From Haematococcus lacustris (lineage: Eukaryota; Chlorophyta; Chlorophyceae; Chlamydomonadales; Haematococcaceae), in assembly GCA_030144725.1 (NCBI GenBank), contig JASKMD010000002.1, forward strand, positions 2,328,255 to 2,392,254: a stretch of DNA of 64,000 nucleotides. Reading direction: 5' to 3'. This document shows positions 23,901-34,308 of this stretch, piece after piece. The notes under the pieces were generated by a model. That model ran no database searches. It was not told the DNA's origin and saw only the letters and a program-made list of their open reading frames with translations. Positions within the stretch are counted from its first letter, which is position 1. The number at the start of each line of letters is the position of its first letter. The translations under genes and the position numbers were made by a program.

Positions 23901-26133
23901 GGGGCGGGGGCGCTGCTGGCCGCAGTGCGGGGGCAGGTGTGCCGCATGCAGCAGCACCTGGGGCTGGAACGCACCTCAGACACAGCCGCCCAGCCCTTCA
24001 CCCGCTTCAGCCTGGCCCCCGCCACCGCGCCCTCCCCCACCGAGCTGGCTGCGTGCCCCTGGCCGCTGGGCCTACTGGACCTGTCGGGCAACCGGCTGCT
24101 GGACGACAGCGCTGACCTCATGGCCGCCATCATGCAGCAGCTGGTGGAGGTGCGGCAGCTGGCGGCCAGCACGGCGCTGGCGGCGGTGCAGGCGGCACAC
24201 CAGGCGCACCTGGCCACACTGGCCCAGGCCCAGGCCGCCAGCCGCCAGCCCCCCTCCAGCCCCGGGGGGCCCTTCAGCCGCCTGTCCTCTAGGCTGCTCA
24301 GCAAGGCGCAGCCGCCCCTCGCTGCCCCCCTCACACCTGGGCCTGCAGGTCACGCTTCTGCCGCACAGGCCGCTGGCGGCTCAGTGGTGGAGGTGGCAGT
24401 GAGGGCCTGCCACCGCTTGGCCGCGCTGCTGGGCCGCCCCCCTCTGCAGCTGCACCTGGCAGACAACCACTACCCCTTCTCCCTGCCTCAGCTGCGCGCC
24501 CTGGCCTCCACCCTGGCAGCAGCGGCCGCCCCGCCCTATGTGGCCGGCTTCCTGGCCTGCACCTCCCCCTCAGGCACCCTGCCAGGCGTCAGGCCGGGCT
24601 GCGGCGGCTTCATGCTCAGCGCCCCCCTCACAGACAGGGTGCGACCGGGGGCCTCATGCCCTGCGGCCCGGGGGATGTCCCCTGCCCCTGACGCTGGTGA
24701 CGGAGGAGTCGGCAGGGGCCTCGAGCCATGGGGGCGCCATGGCCACCCCTCCCCGAGACACCTGCCCAGCAGCAACCGAGGCTGGCCCGCTACCGCCCGC
24801 CTCCCCCCTGCCCTGGGCCTGCCCCTTGTCCCCCGGCCCCCTGCTGGGCCCCTACGCGGAGTGCGGCGCCGCCTCCCTGGACGCAGCGCACCAGGCCGCC
24901 CTGTTCGTGGACCTGGTCATCCGGCTGGTGGCGCAGCCCGGGGTGCAGCTGCACCTGGCCCGGCCCCCCGCCCCGCCTGCTGCCCGGCTGCAGCCCTGCG
25001 CCTCCTCCCCCCTCACCTTCCCAGTCAGGGGGCAGCAGGCCGCAGTGGCGCCGCGCAGCTGGCAAATACCGGCGTGGCCCTGCCTCAGCCCCAGCCCTGC
25101 CTCCTGCTCAGCTCCGGCGCTTGCTTCCAGAACCGATCAGGCCGCAGCAGGCGGCTCAGCGACCCGACCATGGGCCTGGCCAGCTGGCCCCAGGCTGGCG
25201 GCGGCGCTGCAGCTCTAGGCACTGGAGAGCAGGGGGCTGAGCAGCACTGGACCAAGGCCTTGCAGCTGGCGGTGCGGGCTGTGGTGGTGGGGGGGCAGGA
25301 GCCAGGTGCCGGGGGCTCCCCCTGCGCCCCCCACCAGCCCCGCAGCCGGGGTGGGCGCAGCCGCCATGCGTCCTATGTCAGCCTGGGCAGTGAGGCAGAC
25401 CTGGCGTGCGCCATCTGCTTTGAGAACCCGACCCATCTGGTGATCAAGGGCTGCGGCCACAAGCTGTGTGGTGAGTGAGGGTCACACATGGGCCCTGCCA
25501 GGCGGCTCCACTAGCCTGTGGTCGTGCTTTCAATGCCCATTGCGTGATGCAGGCAGCAAGCACCCATGATGCAAGCAATGCATGGCCGCGAACCATTCCA
25601 TGCCTCCAGGGTGGCCAGTAGGGCGCGACCATATCATTTTTGATCATATTTCAGCATGGACATATCATCTGCCTTGTGGGCCGCCCTTGGCAAATATGGC
25701 CGTGGCTTAGTGATCCATACATAGCTAGGGGTCTCCGCTAGCCTACTCTCCGCTCGCTAAGTCTCAACTCTTCTCCACCGCCCTACAAACGGTGAAAAAT
25801 ATATTCAAATCATATTCAGTCATATCGGCGTTTCCCAAGAAAAATCATATTTCTGTCGCGCCCTAGTGGCCAGTAGGCACCATGGTCGTGCTCATTTTCA
25901 TTCTTGTCATCTCGTGCCTCCTAGGTAGAGGCATGAGATGGCCAGTAGACGCCAGTGACTACGGGAGGCCAATAGGCACCAGTGATGCATGCAAAGTGCA
26001 TGCCCGTCCCCTCTGTTGCTGCTTTGCAGCCTCGTGCTACCGGCAGCTGGTGAGGCCCAGCGGTGAGGGCGCAGCGGCAGCCTGCCCCTTCTGTCGGGGG
26101 ACGATACTCGGCTTTGAGTACTGCCACCTGTAG
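20905..26133 (+). CDS. Leucine-rich-repeat protein with C-terminal RING finger (partial, gap inside)
   Basis: A frame about 20905-21069 (ITQPPVLGTPLELNGPY) leads into the assembly gap; no ATG is visible, so the start is unknown. After the gap, exons from 21662-21770 and 21913 onward carry LRR segments (LSRLVLEEVELDA, LCRLELLDC, LQHLSLAGCDLPRPAL, LRRLDLQRN). A later exon (23508-23608) has LAQLDLSGLRELGDSGARLL and the long exon from 23857 has LQRLLLVDTGLGDEGAGAL and LGLLDLSGNRLLDDS. The protein ends CAICFENPTHLVIKGCGHKLC, spliced at 25470/26030 to ASCYRQL and CPFCRGTILGFEYC, a C3HC4-type RING. It is therefore a likely E3 ubiquitin ligase with an LRR recognition region. Between about 24640 and 25240 the plausible coding frame changes (AAHQAALFVDLVIRLVAQPG is in another frame), which needs one or two unseen introns or a sequence error. 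Stop TAG at 26131. Confidence 0.75.
21070..21569. other. Assembly gap (500 N)
   Basis: Exactly 500 undetermined bases, a round number typical of scaffold joins of unknown true size. ORFs spanning it are meaningless, and part of the LRR-RING gene is missing here. Confidence 0.99.
22222..22290 (+). repeat. GGGGGGCA octamer array, coding
   Basis: About eight tandem GGGGGGCA-type units inside the LRR-RING gene, read as Gly-Gly-Gln repeats in the frame that links to the LRR segments. The repeat may lie at an exon edge and be partly intronic. Confidence 0.8.
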
Positions 26134-26573
26134 TTGGTGCAGGTGAGGCAAGGCGGGGTAAGGGAAGTCGTCATACACCCACTCGAAACATGGAGCTTTG
26201 GAGGGTTTTGGCCGACTTCAATGTTTGATAGCATTGCACTGTTTAATAGCTAGTTGTTTCCTAGCATTTGCCACTTGGAACATGGTGACGCATGCATGTT
26301 GTGTTGTGATGGTCGTCATGCCATTGTACCTTTCCATTTAGGAGTAGGCCACCTGCCACAGAGGTCCACGATGAGGCCGTGTGTGACATACATTGTGCTT
26401 CTCCACAACGCTTGACGTATTCTTCCTACTCATCAAGATGCGATAAGGCACGTTATGGTGTATGCAGTGAAAGTAGTAAAGGATTGTTGGTGCTCGCACC
26501 AGCATGTGGCCGCAGATGAATGCCAAGGTTTGAGCCGCTTGTGCGCTTAGCACAATTCACGATAAACAATGAG
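26134..26573. other. Intergenic after the LRR-RING gene
   Basis: Contains the 3' UTR of the RING gene and moderately AT-rich sequence without recognisable genes. Its right end starts the dispersed repeat shared with 2745-2930. Confidence 0.55.
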
Positions 26574-26890
26574 ACATCAATAGAAACAACGTGGCTGAGA
26601 CACGGCGTCTTTTTATTTTACCATGGGTAGCTTTCTTGTAGAGTGTGGAACTTAAGTCTCTTATGAAGCAGCGGAAGAAGTTAGCCAAGCCCAAAAACGC
26701 TTGCAAGTCTCTATGACTCTGGGGCTCAAGCCACTCAGCTACCGCCTTCACTTTGGCAAGGTCCACAGCCCGCTCCATTCATGCCCACAATGTGGCCGAG
26801 GAAACCCAGCTTAGGACGATTAAACTCACACATGCTCACCTTGGCAAACAACTTGTGGGTTTTGAGACAGGTGTTGCCCACCACGAGTTA
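26574..26890 (-). pseudogene. Decayed Ty3/gypsy reverse-transcriptase fragment
   Basis: On the minus strand 26890-26790 reads THKLFAKVSMCEFNRP and LGFLGHIVGMNG. After a frameshift near 26780, 26770-26640 reads VKAVAEWLEP and LQAFLGLANFFRCFIRDLS. These are the segments just after the YxDD motif and in the thumb/connection region of gypsy reverse transcriptases. Both ends are lost. The right part (lower coordinates) carries about 50 bases also found at 2873-2925. Confidence 0.8.
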
Positions 26891-27203
26891 GGGGCATCTG
26901 CGGGCATCTGGAGTACGGGCTCCGGGTTGCTCTTGAATTGCGCCTCCTAACTGTTTGCTACTCCTAGCTGCTGCTCTTGGCGTCTGCTAATGGCCGCTCC
27001 TTTAACCTACACTTGCACAAGCAACACATGACACATTGATGTTATGCGATCGCACCTTTGTACACTCAGGTAAAACAAGGACCGGTCGCGATTGGACCGA
27101 CCATAGCTTATTGGAAAGAGGAGTAGAAGGCCGTTCGAACGGTACAAGTCTTGCGTAACTCCGTGCATCCGTTGCGACGCAAATGGGCAGTGAAATTCTA
27201 TTA
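26891..27203. other. Intergenic, weak dispersed repeat
   Basis: No gene. Bases about 26945-27055 resemble 31922-32110 (leucine-codon-like GCTGCTCTTGGC words and GATCGCACCTTTGT), suggesting remnants of one repeat on both sides of the DNA transposon and the satellite. Confidence 0.4.
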
Positions 27204-28281
27204 CCGTACTATCTATTTCGGTTCGCGAGGCCCCGAAAACTAAAATCTATTACTCTTTCCTAACCCCCCAAAACAATTCCCGACCCCATTGTTTACTTGT
27301 CCCGGATGCGAAAATTGCAGCAGAACACAGATTTGAGGATGTGGGTGTGCTTGTAAATATTTTCTACAGCCATCCCTTGCATACCATGTCAATCCTCCGT
27401 GGTTCACACAGTTCTTGCTCAGGTCATCAAGTCAAGCCACCCGGTCACCAAGTCAAAGCCGCTGTGCACTGTCACGATGCAACAAGTCACCGTCTGCACT
27501 CTGCACTAGATAGGGCACTCAACCTCCCCCATGAAGTCATGGTGCTCTTGTGGCTGCTCGCAGTGCTTCATCCTCCTCTGAACACTCAAACTTGCCCTTG
27601 CAGTCACCCCATGCCGCAGCCTTAGCCAAGGCAAGCACCTCAATAGCTGACTTTGTGCGGTCAGCCTCCCGAGCTGCTGCCCCAGCTTGGCCAGCCACCC
27701 CGGCTGCTGCCCCAACCTGACCAAACACCCCAAAATCTGACTTTGTGCAGCCAGCCACCCCGGCTGAAAACCTGCCAAGTATTCACCCCTCGCTGTTGGC
27801 ACTGCTATCGTCGTTGTTGGGATCATGGCAGGTCATTGCTCGCTGCTTGTGTTATTGCTGGGTCATAGCGACTCGCTGGTAGTCATCACAAGCACGCAAA
27901 GTACTAGCATTCTTGCAACCGCCATGCAAGGGCGAGGTCACTCATGCCTTTGATGTGCTGGTGGGCTGCAACAACCCATATTAGGCTGATAGACTTTAGA
28001 CATTTGCCGCTGATCAAGAGCCCTTTGAGGGAGCATCACACAATCGAGAGCCCTCTGATAGTGCATTTCATCGTGTTGGTCAGCCTGGCGTAACAGATTT
28101 TCGGCTGCGTCGTCAACAGCGATGCCACGGACCACAAAGCGGTCCATCGCAGCACCATTTACGAAGGTCAAATAATTGTTTGACCACTTCACGGTTTTGT
28201 ACAAAACTACATTGTTTACTCGTTCGCGATTTCGCAAGGCCCAAAAAAATTCGCGGACGCGAATCGAAAGAAAGAGTACGG
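27204..28281 (-). mobile_element. Non-autonomous DNA transposon, copy 1 (TA target duplication)
   Basis: Bounded by inverted termini starting CCGTACT and ending AGTACGG, each flanked by TA, the signature of a 2-bp TA duplication as in Tc1/mariner and pogo elements. The subterminal words TTCGCGAGGCC and GAATCG match copy 2 at 45753-46225 in the opposite orientation. Copy 1 is 1078 bp because of extra sequence (about 27500-28040) that includes degenerate short tandem repeats. Its minus strand carries a frame (28237-27938) whose first half matches copy 2. No transposase catalytic motif is visible, so it would depend on an enzyme in trans. Confidence 0.78.
27938..28237 (-). CDS. Unknown ORF carried by the TA transposon, copy 1
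   Basis: A 99-residue frame starting within the terminal inverted repeat (RNRERVNNV), then KWSNNYLTFVNGAAMDRFV and DDAAENLLRQADQHDEM. Copy 2 at 45753-46225 encodes the same stretch in the same register relative to its end. No family recognised. It may be a short element protein or a captured gene fragment. Confidence 0.45.
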   Translation of the reverse strand: MRNRERVNNVVLYKTVKWSNNYLTFVNGAAMDRFVVRGIAVDDAAENLLRQADQHDEMHYQRALDCVMLPQRALDQRQMSKVYQPNMGCCSPPAHQRHE

Positions 28282-28299
28282 TACTCGCTATTTGTACAG

Positions 28300-28450
28300 A
28301 TGCTTCTTTGCTATCTGTACAAATAATTCTTTGCTATCTGTACAGATGCTTGCTTTGCTACCTGTACAGATGCTTGCTTTGCTATCTGTACCGACGCTTG
28401 TTTTGCTATCTGTACAGACGCTTGTTTAGGTATCTGTACAGATGCTTGTT
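28300..28450 (+). repeat. Degenerate 24-28-bp tandem repeat
   Basis: Five to six imperfect copies of GCTTTGCTATCTGTACAGAT plus a short spacer. The repeat directly follows the DNA transposon and precedes the 53-bp array. Confidence 0.85.
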
Positions 28451-28475
28451 ACATATCTCCTATGCTACTTAGTTG

Positions 28476-28687
28476 CAACACCTCGCTTCGCCCCTGCAAA
28501 ACACATGTATCCACATCCAAACACCCCGCAACACCTCGCTTCGCCCCCGCAAAACACATGTATCCACATCCAAACACCCCGCAACACCTCGCTACACCCC
28601 CGCAAAATACATGTTTGGACACCCAAACACCCCGCAACACCTCGCTACACCCCCGCAAAATACATGTTTGGACACCCAAACACCCCG
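28476..28687 (+). repeat. 53-bp tandem repeat, four copies
   Basis: Exactly four head-to-tail 53-bp units (212 bp), each beginning CAACACCTCGCT and ending CAAACACCCCG. Units 1-2 share one variant (CATGTATCCACATCC) and units 3-4 another (CATGTTTGGACACCC), so duplication occurred in pairs. The array abuts the (GGGGC)n satellite. Confidence 0.97.
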
Positions 28688-28698
28688 CAACTGGGCTA

Positions 28699-31653
28699 GG
28701 CGGGGCGGGGCGGGGCGGGGTGGGGCGGGGCGGGGCGGGGCGGGGCGGGGCGGGGCGGGGCGGGGCGGGGCGGGGCGGGGCGGGGCGGGGCGGGGCGGGG
28801 CGGGGCGGGGCGGGGCGGGGCGGGGCGGGGCGGGGCGGGGCGGGGCGGGGCGGGGCGGGGCGGGGCGGGGCGGGGCGGGGCGGGGCGGGGCGGGGCGGGG
28901 CGGGGCGGGGCGGGGCGGGGCGGGGCGGGGCGGGGCGGGGCGGGGCGGGGCGGGGCGGGGCGGGGCGGGGCGGGGCGGGGCGGGGCGGGGCGGGGCGGGG
29001 CGGGGCGGGGCGGGGCGGGGCGGGGCGGGGCGGGGCGGGGCGGGGCGGGGCGGGGCGGGGCGGGGCGGGGCGGGGCGGGGCGGGGGCGGGGCGGGGCGGG
29101 GCGGGGCGGGGCGGGGCGGGGCGGGGCGGGGCGGGGCGGGGCGGGGCGGGGCGGGGCGGGGCGGGGCGGGGCGGGGCGGGGCGGGGCGGGGCGGGGCGGG
29201 GCGGGGCGGGGCGGGGCGGGGCGGGGCGGGGCGGGGCGGGGCGGGGCGGGGCGGGGCGGGGCGGGGCGGGGCGGGGCGGGGCGGGGCGGGGCGGGGCGGG
29301 GCGGGGCGGGGCGGGGCGGGGCGGGGCGGGGCGGGGCGGGGCGGGGCGGGGCGGGGCGGGGCGGGGCGGGGCGGGGCGGGGCGGGGCGGGGCGGGGCGGG
29401 GCGGGGCGGGGCGGGGCGGGGCGGGGCGGGGCGGGGCGGGGCGGGGCGGGGCGGGGCGGGGCGGGGCGGGGCGGGGCGGGGCGGGGCGGGGCGGGGCGGG
29501 GCGGGGCGGGGCGGGGCGGGGCGGGGCGGGGCGGGGCGGGGCGGGGCGGGGCGGGGCGGGGCGGGGCGGGGCGGGGCGGGGCGGGGCGGGGCGGGGCGGG
29601 GCGGGGCGGGGCGGGCGGGCGGGGCGGGGCGGGGCGGGGCGGGGCGGGGCGGGGCGGGGCGGGGCGGGGCGGGGCGGGGCGGGGCGGGGCGGGGCGGGGC
29701 GGGGCGGGGCGGGGCGGGGCGGGGCGGGGCGGGGCGGGGCGGGGCGGGGCGGGGCGGGGCGGGGCGGGGCGGGGCGGGGCGGGGCGGGGCGGGGCGGGGC
29801 GGGGCGGGGCGGGGCGGGGCGGGGCGGGGCGGGGCGGGGCGGGGCGGGGCGGGGCGGGGCGGGGCGGGGCGGGGCGGGGCGGGGCGGGGCGGGGCGGGGC
29901 GGGGCGGGGCGGGGCGGGGCGGGGCGGGGCGGGGCGGGGCGGGGCGGGGCGGGGCGGGGCGGGGCGGGGCGGGGCGGGGCGGGGCGGGGCGGGGCGGGGC
30001 GGGGCGGGGCGGGGCGGGGCGGGGCGGGGCGGGGCGGGGCGGGGCGGGGCGGGGCGGGGCGGGGCGGGGCGGGGCGGGGCGGGGCGGGGCGGGGCGGGGC
30101 GGGGCGGGGCGGGGCGGGGCGGGGCGGGGCGGGGCGGGGCGGGGCGGGGCGGGGCGGGGCGGGGCGGGGCGGGGCGGGGCGGGGCGGGGCGGGGCGGGGC
30201 GGGGCGGGGCGGGGCGGGGCGGGGCGGGGCGGGGCGGGGCGGGGCGGGGCGGGGCGGGGCGGGGCGGGGCGGGGCGGGGCGGGGCGGGGCGGGGCGGGGC
30301 GGGGCGGGGCGGGGCGGGGCGGGGCGGGGCGGGGCGGGGCGGGGCGGGCGGGGCGGGGCGGGGCGGGGCGGGGCGGGGCGGGGCGGGGCGGGGCGGGGCG
30401 GGGCGGGGCGGGGCGGGGCGGGGCGGGGCGGGGCGGGGCGGGGCGGGGCGGGGCGGGGCGGGGCGGGGCGGGGCGGGGCGGGGCGGGGCGGGGCGGGGCG
30501 GGGCGGGGCGGGGCGGGGCGGGGCGGGGCGGGGCGGGGCGGGGCGGGGCGGGGCGGGGCGGGGCGGGGCGGGGCGGGGCGGGGCGGGGCGGGGCGGGGCG
30601 GGGCGGGGCGGGGCGGGGCGGGGCGGGGCGGGGCGGGGCGGGGCGGGGCGGGGCGGGGCGGGGCGGGGCGGGGCGGGGCGGGGCGGGGCGGGGCGGGGCG
30701 GGGCGGGGCGGGGCGGGGGCGGGGCGGGGCGGGGCGGGGCGGGGCGGGGCGGGGCGGGGCGGGGCGGGGCGGGGCGGGGCGGGGCGGGGCGGGGCGGGGC
30801 GGGGCGGGGCGGGGCGGGGCGGGGCGGGGCGGGGCGGGGCGGGGCGGGGCGGGGCGGGGCGGGGCGGGGCGGGGCGGGGCGGGGCGGGGCGGGGCGGGGC
30901 GGGGCGGGGCGGGGCGGGGCGGGGCGGGGCGGGGCGGGGCGGGGCGGGGCGGGGCGGGGCGGGGCGGGGCGGGGCGGGGCGGGGCGGGGCGGGGCGGGGC
31001 GGGGCGGGGCGGGGCGGGGCGGGGCGGGGCGGGGCGGGGCGGGGCGGGCGGGGCGGGGCGGGGCGGGGCGGGGCGGGGCGGGGCGGGGCGGGGCGGGGCG
31101 GGGCGGGGCGGGGCGGGGCGGGGCGGGGCGGGGCGGGGCGGGGCGGGGCGGGGCGGGGCGGGGCGGGGCGGGGCGGGGCGGGGCGGGGCGGGGCGGGGCG
31201 GGGCGGGGCGGGGCGGGGCGGGGCGGGGCGGGGCGGGGCGGGGCGGGGCGGGGCGGGGCGGGGCGGGGCGGGGCGGGGCGGGGCGGGGCGGGGCGGGGCG
31301 GGGCGGGGCGGGGCGGGGCGGGGCGGGGCGGGGCGGGGCGGGGCGGGGCGGGGCGGGGCGGGGCGGGGCGGGGCGGGGCGGGGCGGGGCGGGGCGGGGCG
31401 GGGCGGGGCGGGGCGGGGCGGGGCGGGGCGGGGCGGGGCGGGGCGGGGCGGGGCGGGGCGGGGCGGGGCGGGGCGGGGCGGGGCGGGGCGGGGCGGGGCG
31501 GGGCGGGGCGGGGCGGGGCGGGGCGGGGCGGGGCGGGGCGGGGCGGGGCGGGGCGGGGCGGGGCGGGGCGGGGCGGGGCGGGGCGGGGCGGGGCGGGGCG
31601 GGGCGGGGCGGGGCGGGGCGGGGCGGGGCGGGGCGGGGCGGGGCGGGGCGGGC
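28699..31653 (+). repeat. (GGGGC)n satellite, about 590 copies
   Basis: About 2.95 kb of the pentamer GGGGC with only a handful of interruptions: one T early at 28721, and single-base gains or losses near 29082, 29614, 30346, 30716 and 31047. These slips divide it into blocks of otherwise perfect repeat. No stop occurs in any plus frame, giving meaningless GRGGA ORFs of more than 1,000 codons. Four-G tracts every five bases make this a strong G-quadruplex candidate. The true length may be greater, because such arrays collapse in assembly. Confidence 0.98.
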
Positions 31654-32898
31654 TTTTGTCTTGGCTACTGCTCTTGGCAGCTGCTCATGGCCGCAGCCCC
31701 AAGCTATTTATGCACACCTGCGCAACGCAATTTGCTCAACACCAAGACAAGGGACAGTAATAGAAGGGTGGAAATTAGAGCGGTGCTTAGACTCACCCAT
31801 TCTTTCTTGTTGCTTGCTACGCCTCCCGGTTGTGCCTCGCCATTGGTGCCAGCTGCTCCTCGCTGTTGCTCTTGGCTTCAGCTTGTGGCTTCTGCCCCTT
31901 GCAGCTGCTGATGGCTGTGGCCTCTAGCTGTTGAGAGCTCCTAATCACTCTTGGCTAATGCTCATGGTTGCTCCGCAAGGCTGTTGCTCACAGCTACCTT
32001 TCCAAGTTTGCACTCCTTGCGGCGCTTACTTTGCATTGCACATGCACACGCAGCGCATCGCATGCCACATATGATGCACCCCCGATTGGGATGCGCTGAT
32101 CGCACCTTTGTCGTCGTTGTTCCTGCTCCCCTTGCTTTTCTTGTTCATCCGCTCCGCTGCACCAGGCTGTTCTTGCTGCGCCTCCTGGCTACGACTCCAG
32201 CATATTTCCTGTAGCTACTAGCTGCGCCTCCTTGTTGTGACTGTTCGCGTATGGCTGTGAGGCTGAAGGCTAGGGCGAGGGACCACATCGCGAAATCGCG
32301 AGTCACAGCGCTTGATGTCGTCGGACATTTACTCCCGGGTCATCGACACCTCTTAATTGTCGCGAAATCGATGGGGTCGTCGAAGGCGAAGGCGGTCGAA
32401 GCTGGTCGAAATCTGTCGGGCGACCGATGGGCTGGCCGTCAGAGACTCCCCCCGGGTCATCGAAACCTGTCGATTGTCACAAAGTCGATGGGGTCATCGA
32501 AATTGTGTCGATTAAGGTCGAAGGCGGTTGCAAGCTGCCGAGCTATCGATGGGCCGAGGCGGGCGAGATCGGCGAGACATCATCTCGGGTCGTTGCTCGG
32601 GTGTTTCCAAACCATTATAACCAAAGTGCCTCTGACACTTATTAAAACAACGAAGCTTACTTACACTAGGGCCCTACAGCCTGATGTCACATGTTACTCT
32701 GTTTCTGTTAGTGACTGTTAGCCTGACAGCATGCAATAAACCCTACACCATGTCCATGTTATGTTCAAGCCATACTGCCATGCCACCATGACCGTGCTGA
32801 CCTAATTCAAATCCGCCCTAGCAGTCACATGCATGCAATATCCATGCTATGTTCTTCTGTACTAGCACAGTGCATGCTGCCTATCCCAAGCCCTAACC
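31654..32898. repeat. Repeat-derived non-coding stretch
   Basis: From 31660 to 32240 the plus strand is made of degenerate CTGCTCTTGGCTGC-like words, also found near 26945-27055. From about 32327 to 32560 two imperfect copies of a unit of about 123 bp rich in TCGA words follow (GGGTCATCGA ... AAATCGATGGGGTC). No gene supported. Confidence 0.6.
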
Positions 32899-34023
32899 CT
32901 AGCTGACAAAGACTCCCTTGTGGAAGCCCTCCTTGTGGATGGTGGCCAGGTTGCGGCTGTCTGCCTCAGGCCTGTCCCACTTGCCCTTGCACAAGTGAAA
33001 GTGCTGCCCATCCTTTTTAGACCAACCGGGCCGTATAAGAACCTTGCGCTTGATGAACGCTAGCTGGACTACCTCATAGCTGTGGCCTTGTTGCGCCCAC
33101 CGTAGGCGGATGTTGCCATGCTTGCTCAAGACATGAGCTGCCTGCTCCCTAGGTGGGAGCTCCTGGTAGAACCTCACCATGGCCAATATCATGTCTCCTG
33201 CTGTGAAGAGCAGGCGGAGCTGAGCAAATGACTCTGGCTCAGTGTTGAGTGCCACGTTGTCAAACCAGGGGCGGTTGTAGAAGCATGGAGTTGCACGGAC
33301 TGTCTGAGCCGCAGAGCAGTCTGGCTCCCAGTCCACCTGCATGACATGCAACATAGCAATCCCCCACCCATATTAGCGCACAACAGTGTAATTAGTGTGT
33401 GCAGTGTGAGCATGAGTGTGCTCCATGTTTGCACTTATCTCACCGACGCGGCTAGCACGGCAGTGTTGACCACGTTGATGAAGACGGGCATTGCCATGTG
33501 CAATGTAGCACATGCCTCTTGCAGCAAGGTGCTGAGCTGACGCAGCTCTGGCTGCTTAGACAGGAGATGGCATCCGGCGCTGCTGGCAAGCTCCACGTCA
33601 ATGCGCTGGCTTTGCTGCACAACAGTGTGCTCGCCTCTTGTTGTGGCAATGGAGTGGGCTGTTTCATATTGAGGCACGCCCAATGCGTCTGCGTCATGGG
33701 CGTGAGCCATCTGCAAGCAAACATTTGTGCAGCCACGTACCATACCCTCAGTCTACCTTGTGCTCACTGCCATTATGTACGGAGCTCTGCCACCTCCCCG
33801 CACTCTCTCCCTTGCCCCCCCACTCTAGCCCCGATACTTACCATGAGAAGGCGCGCTCTGCTGACCATGGCCTCTGTGTTGTTGCGCTGTCGCTTGTTGG
33901 TGAGGCAGTACCATAGCTTGACATTGCGGTGGCTAGCCTCAAAGAACTGGGCATGGACATCCATCATGCCACCCATGTCACGGATGGTATCCACAACGTG
34001 GCCCGAGCATGTGGTACTTGATG
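32899..34023 (-). pseudogene. C-terminal part of a decayed DNA-transposon transposase
   Basis: On the minus strand 34040-33850 reads GHVVDTIRDMGGMMDVHAQF and FEASHRNVKLWYCLTNKRQR. After one or more introns, 33354-32899 reads VDWEPDCSAAQTVRATPCFY, RPWFDNVAL and SFAQLRLLF. The FEASHR...TNKR segment, followed by a C-terminal domain of this kind, recalls the large transposases of Plavaka/KDZ/CACTA-type elements in algae and fungi. The class assignment is from memory of such motifs and is tentative. The gene continues beyond the gypsy insertion at 43839-45239, so it is split. Confidence 0.55.
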
Positions 34024-34028
34024 GTATC

Positions 34029-34236
34029 TGTAGCGTGCAAGACACCACGCCAACAACCGATAACTACCTTCGTTCCTACAGCGTGACACGGCCAGGGTTT
34101 AGAACGTTTCCCCCGAGGAGTCGAACCTCTGAAGCAGGTGTGCGCGAAGGCCCACCTGCCCCTTTCGCCCACCATGTCACACTGCAGTACAGAAGTACTG
34201 GGAGGCGAGCTAGGCTTCGAGGAGCCGTTCGCTACA
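34029..34236 (-). repeat. 3' LTR of gypsy element 1
   Basis: 208 bp, starting and ending with a 7-bp inverted motif (TGTAGCG/CGCTACA). It is nearly identical to 43626-43833 and flanked outside by GTATC. Confidence 0.95.
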
Positions 34237-34308
34237 TTCCTCCCCCTCCAAAGAGGAAACGTTCCGCCCTCGTGAGAACACGAGGACTCGAAACACTAAT
34301 TAGTGATG

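Noticed and set aside
28476..28687. Four 53-bp repeats considered as a CRISPR-like array
   Set aside because: Units are contiguous without unique spacers and the genome is eukaryotic.
28462..31911. Open frames of more than 1,000 codons made of GRGGA repeats
   Set aside because: They are the translation of (GGGGC)n, which has no stop in any forward frame; no coding signal outside the repeat.
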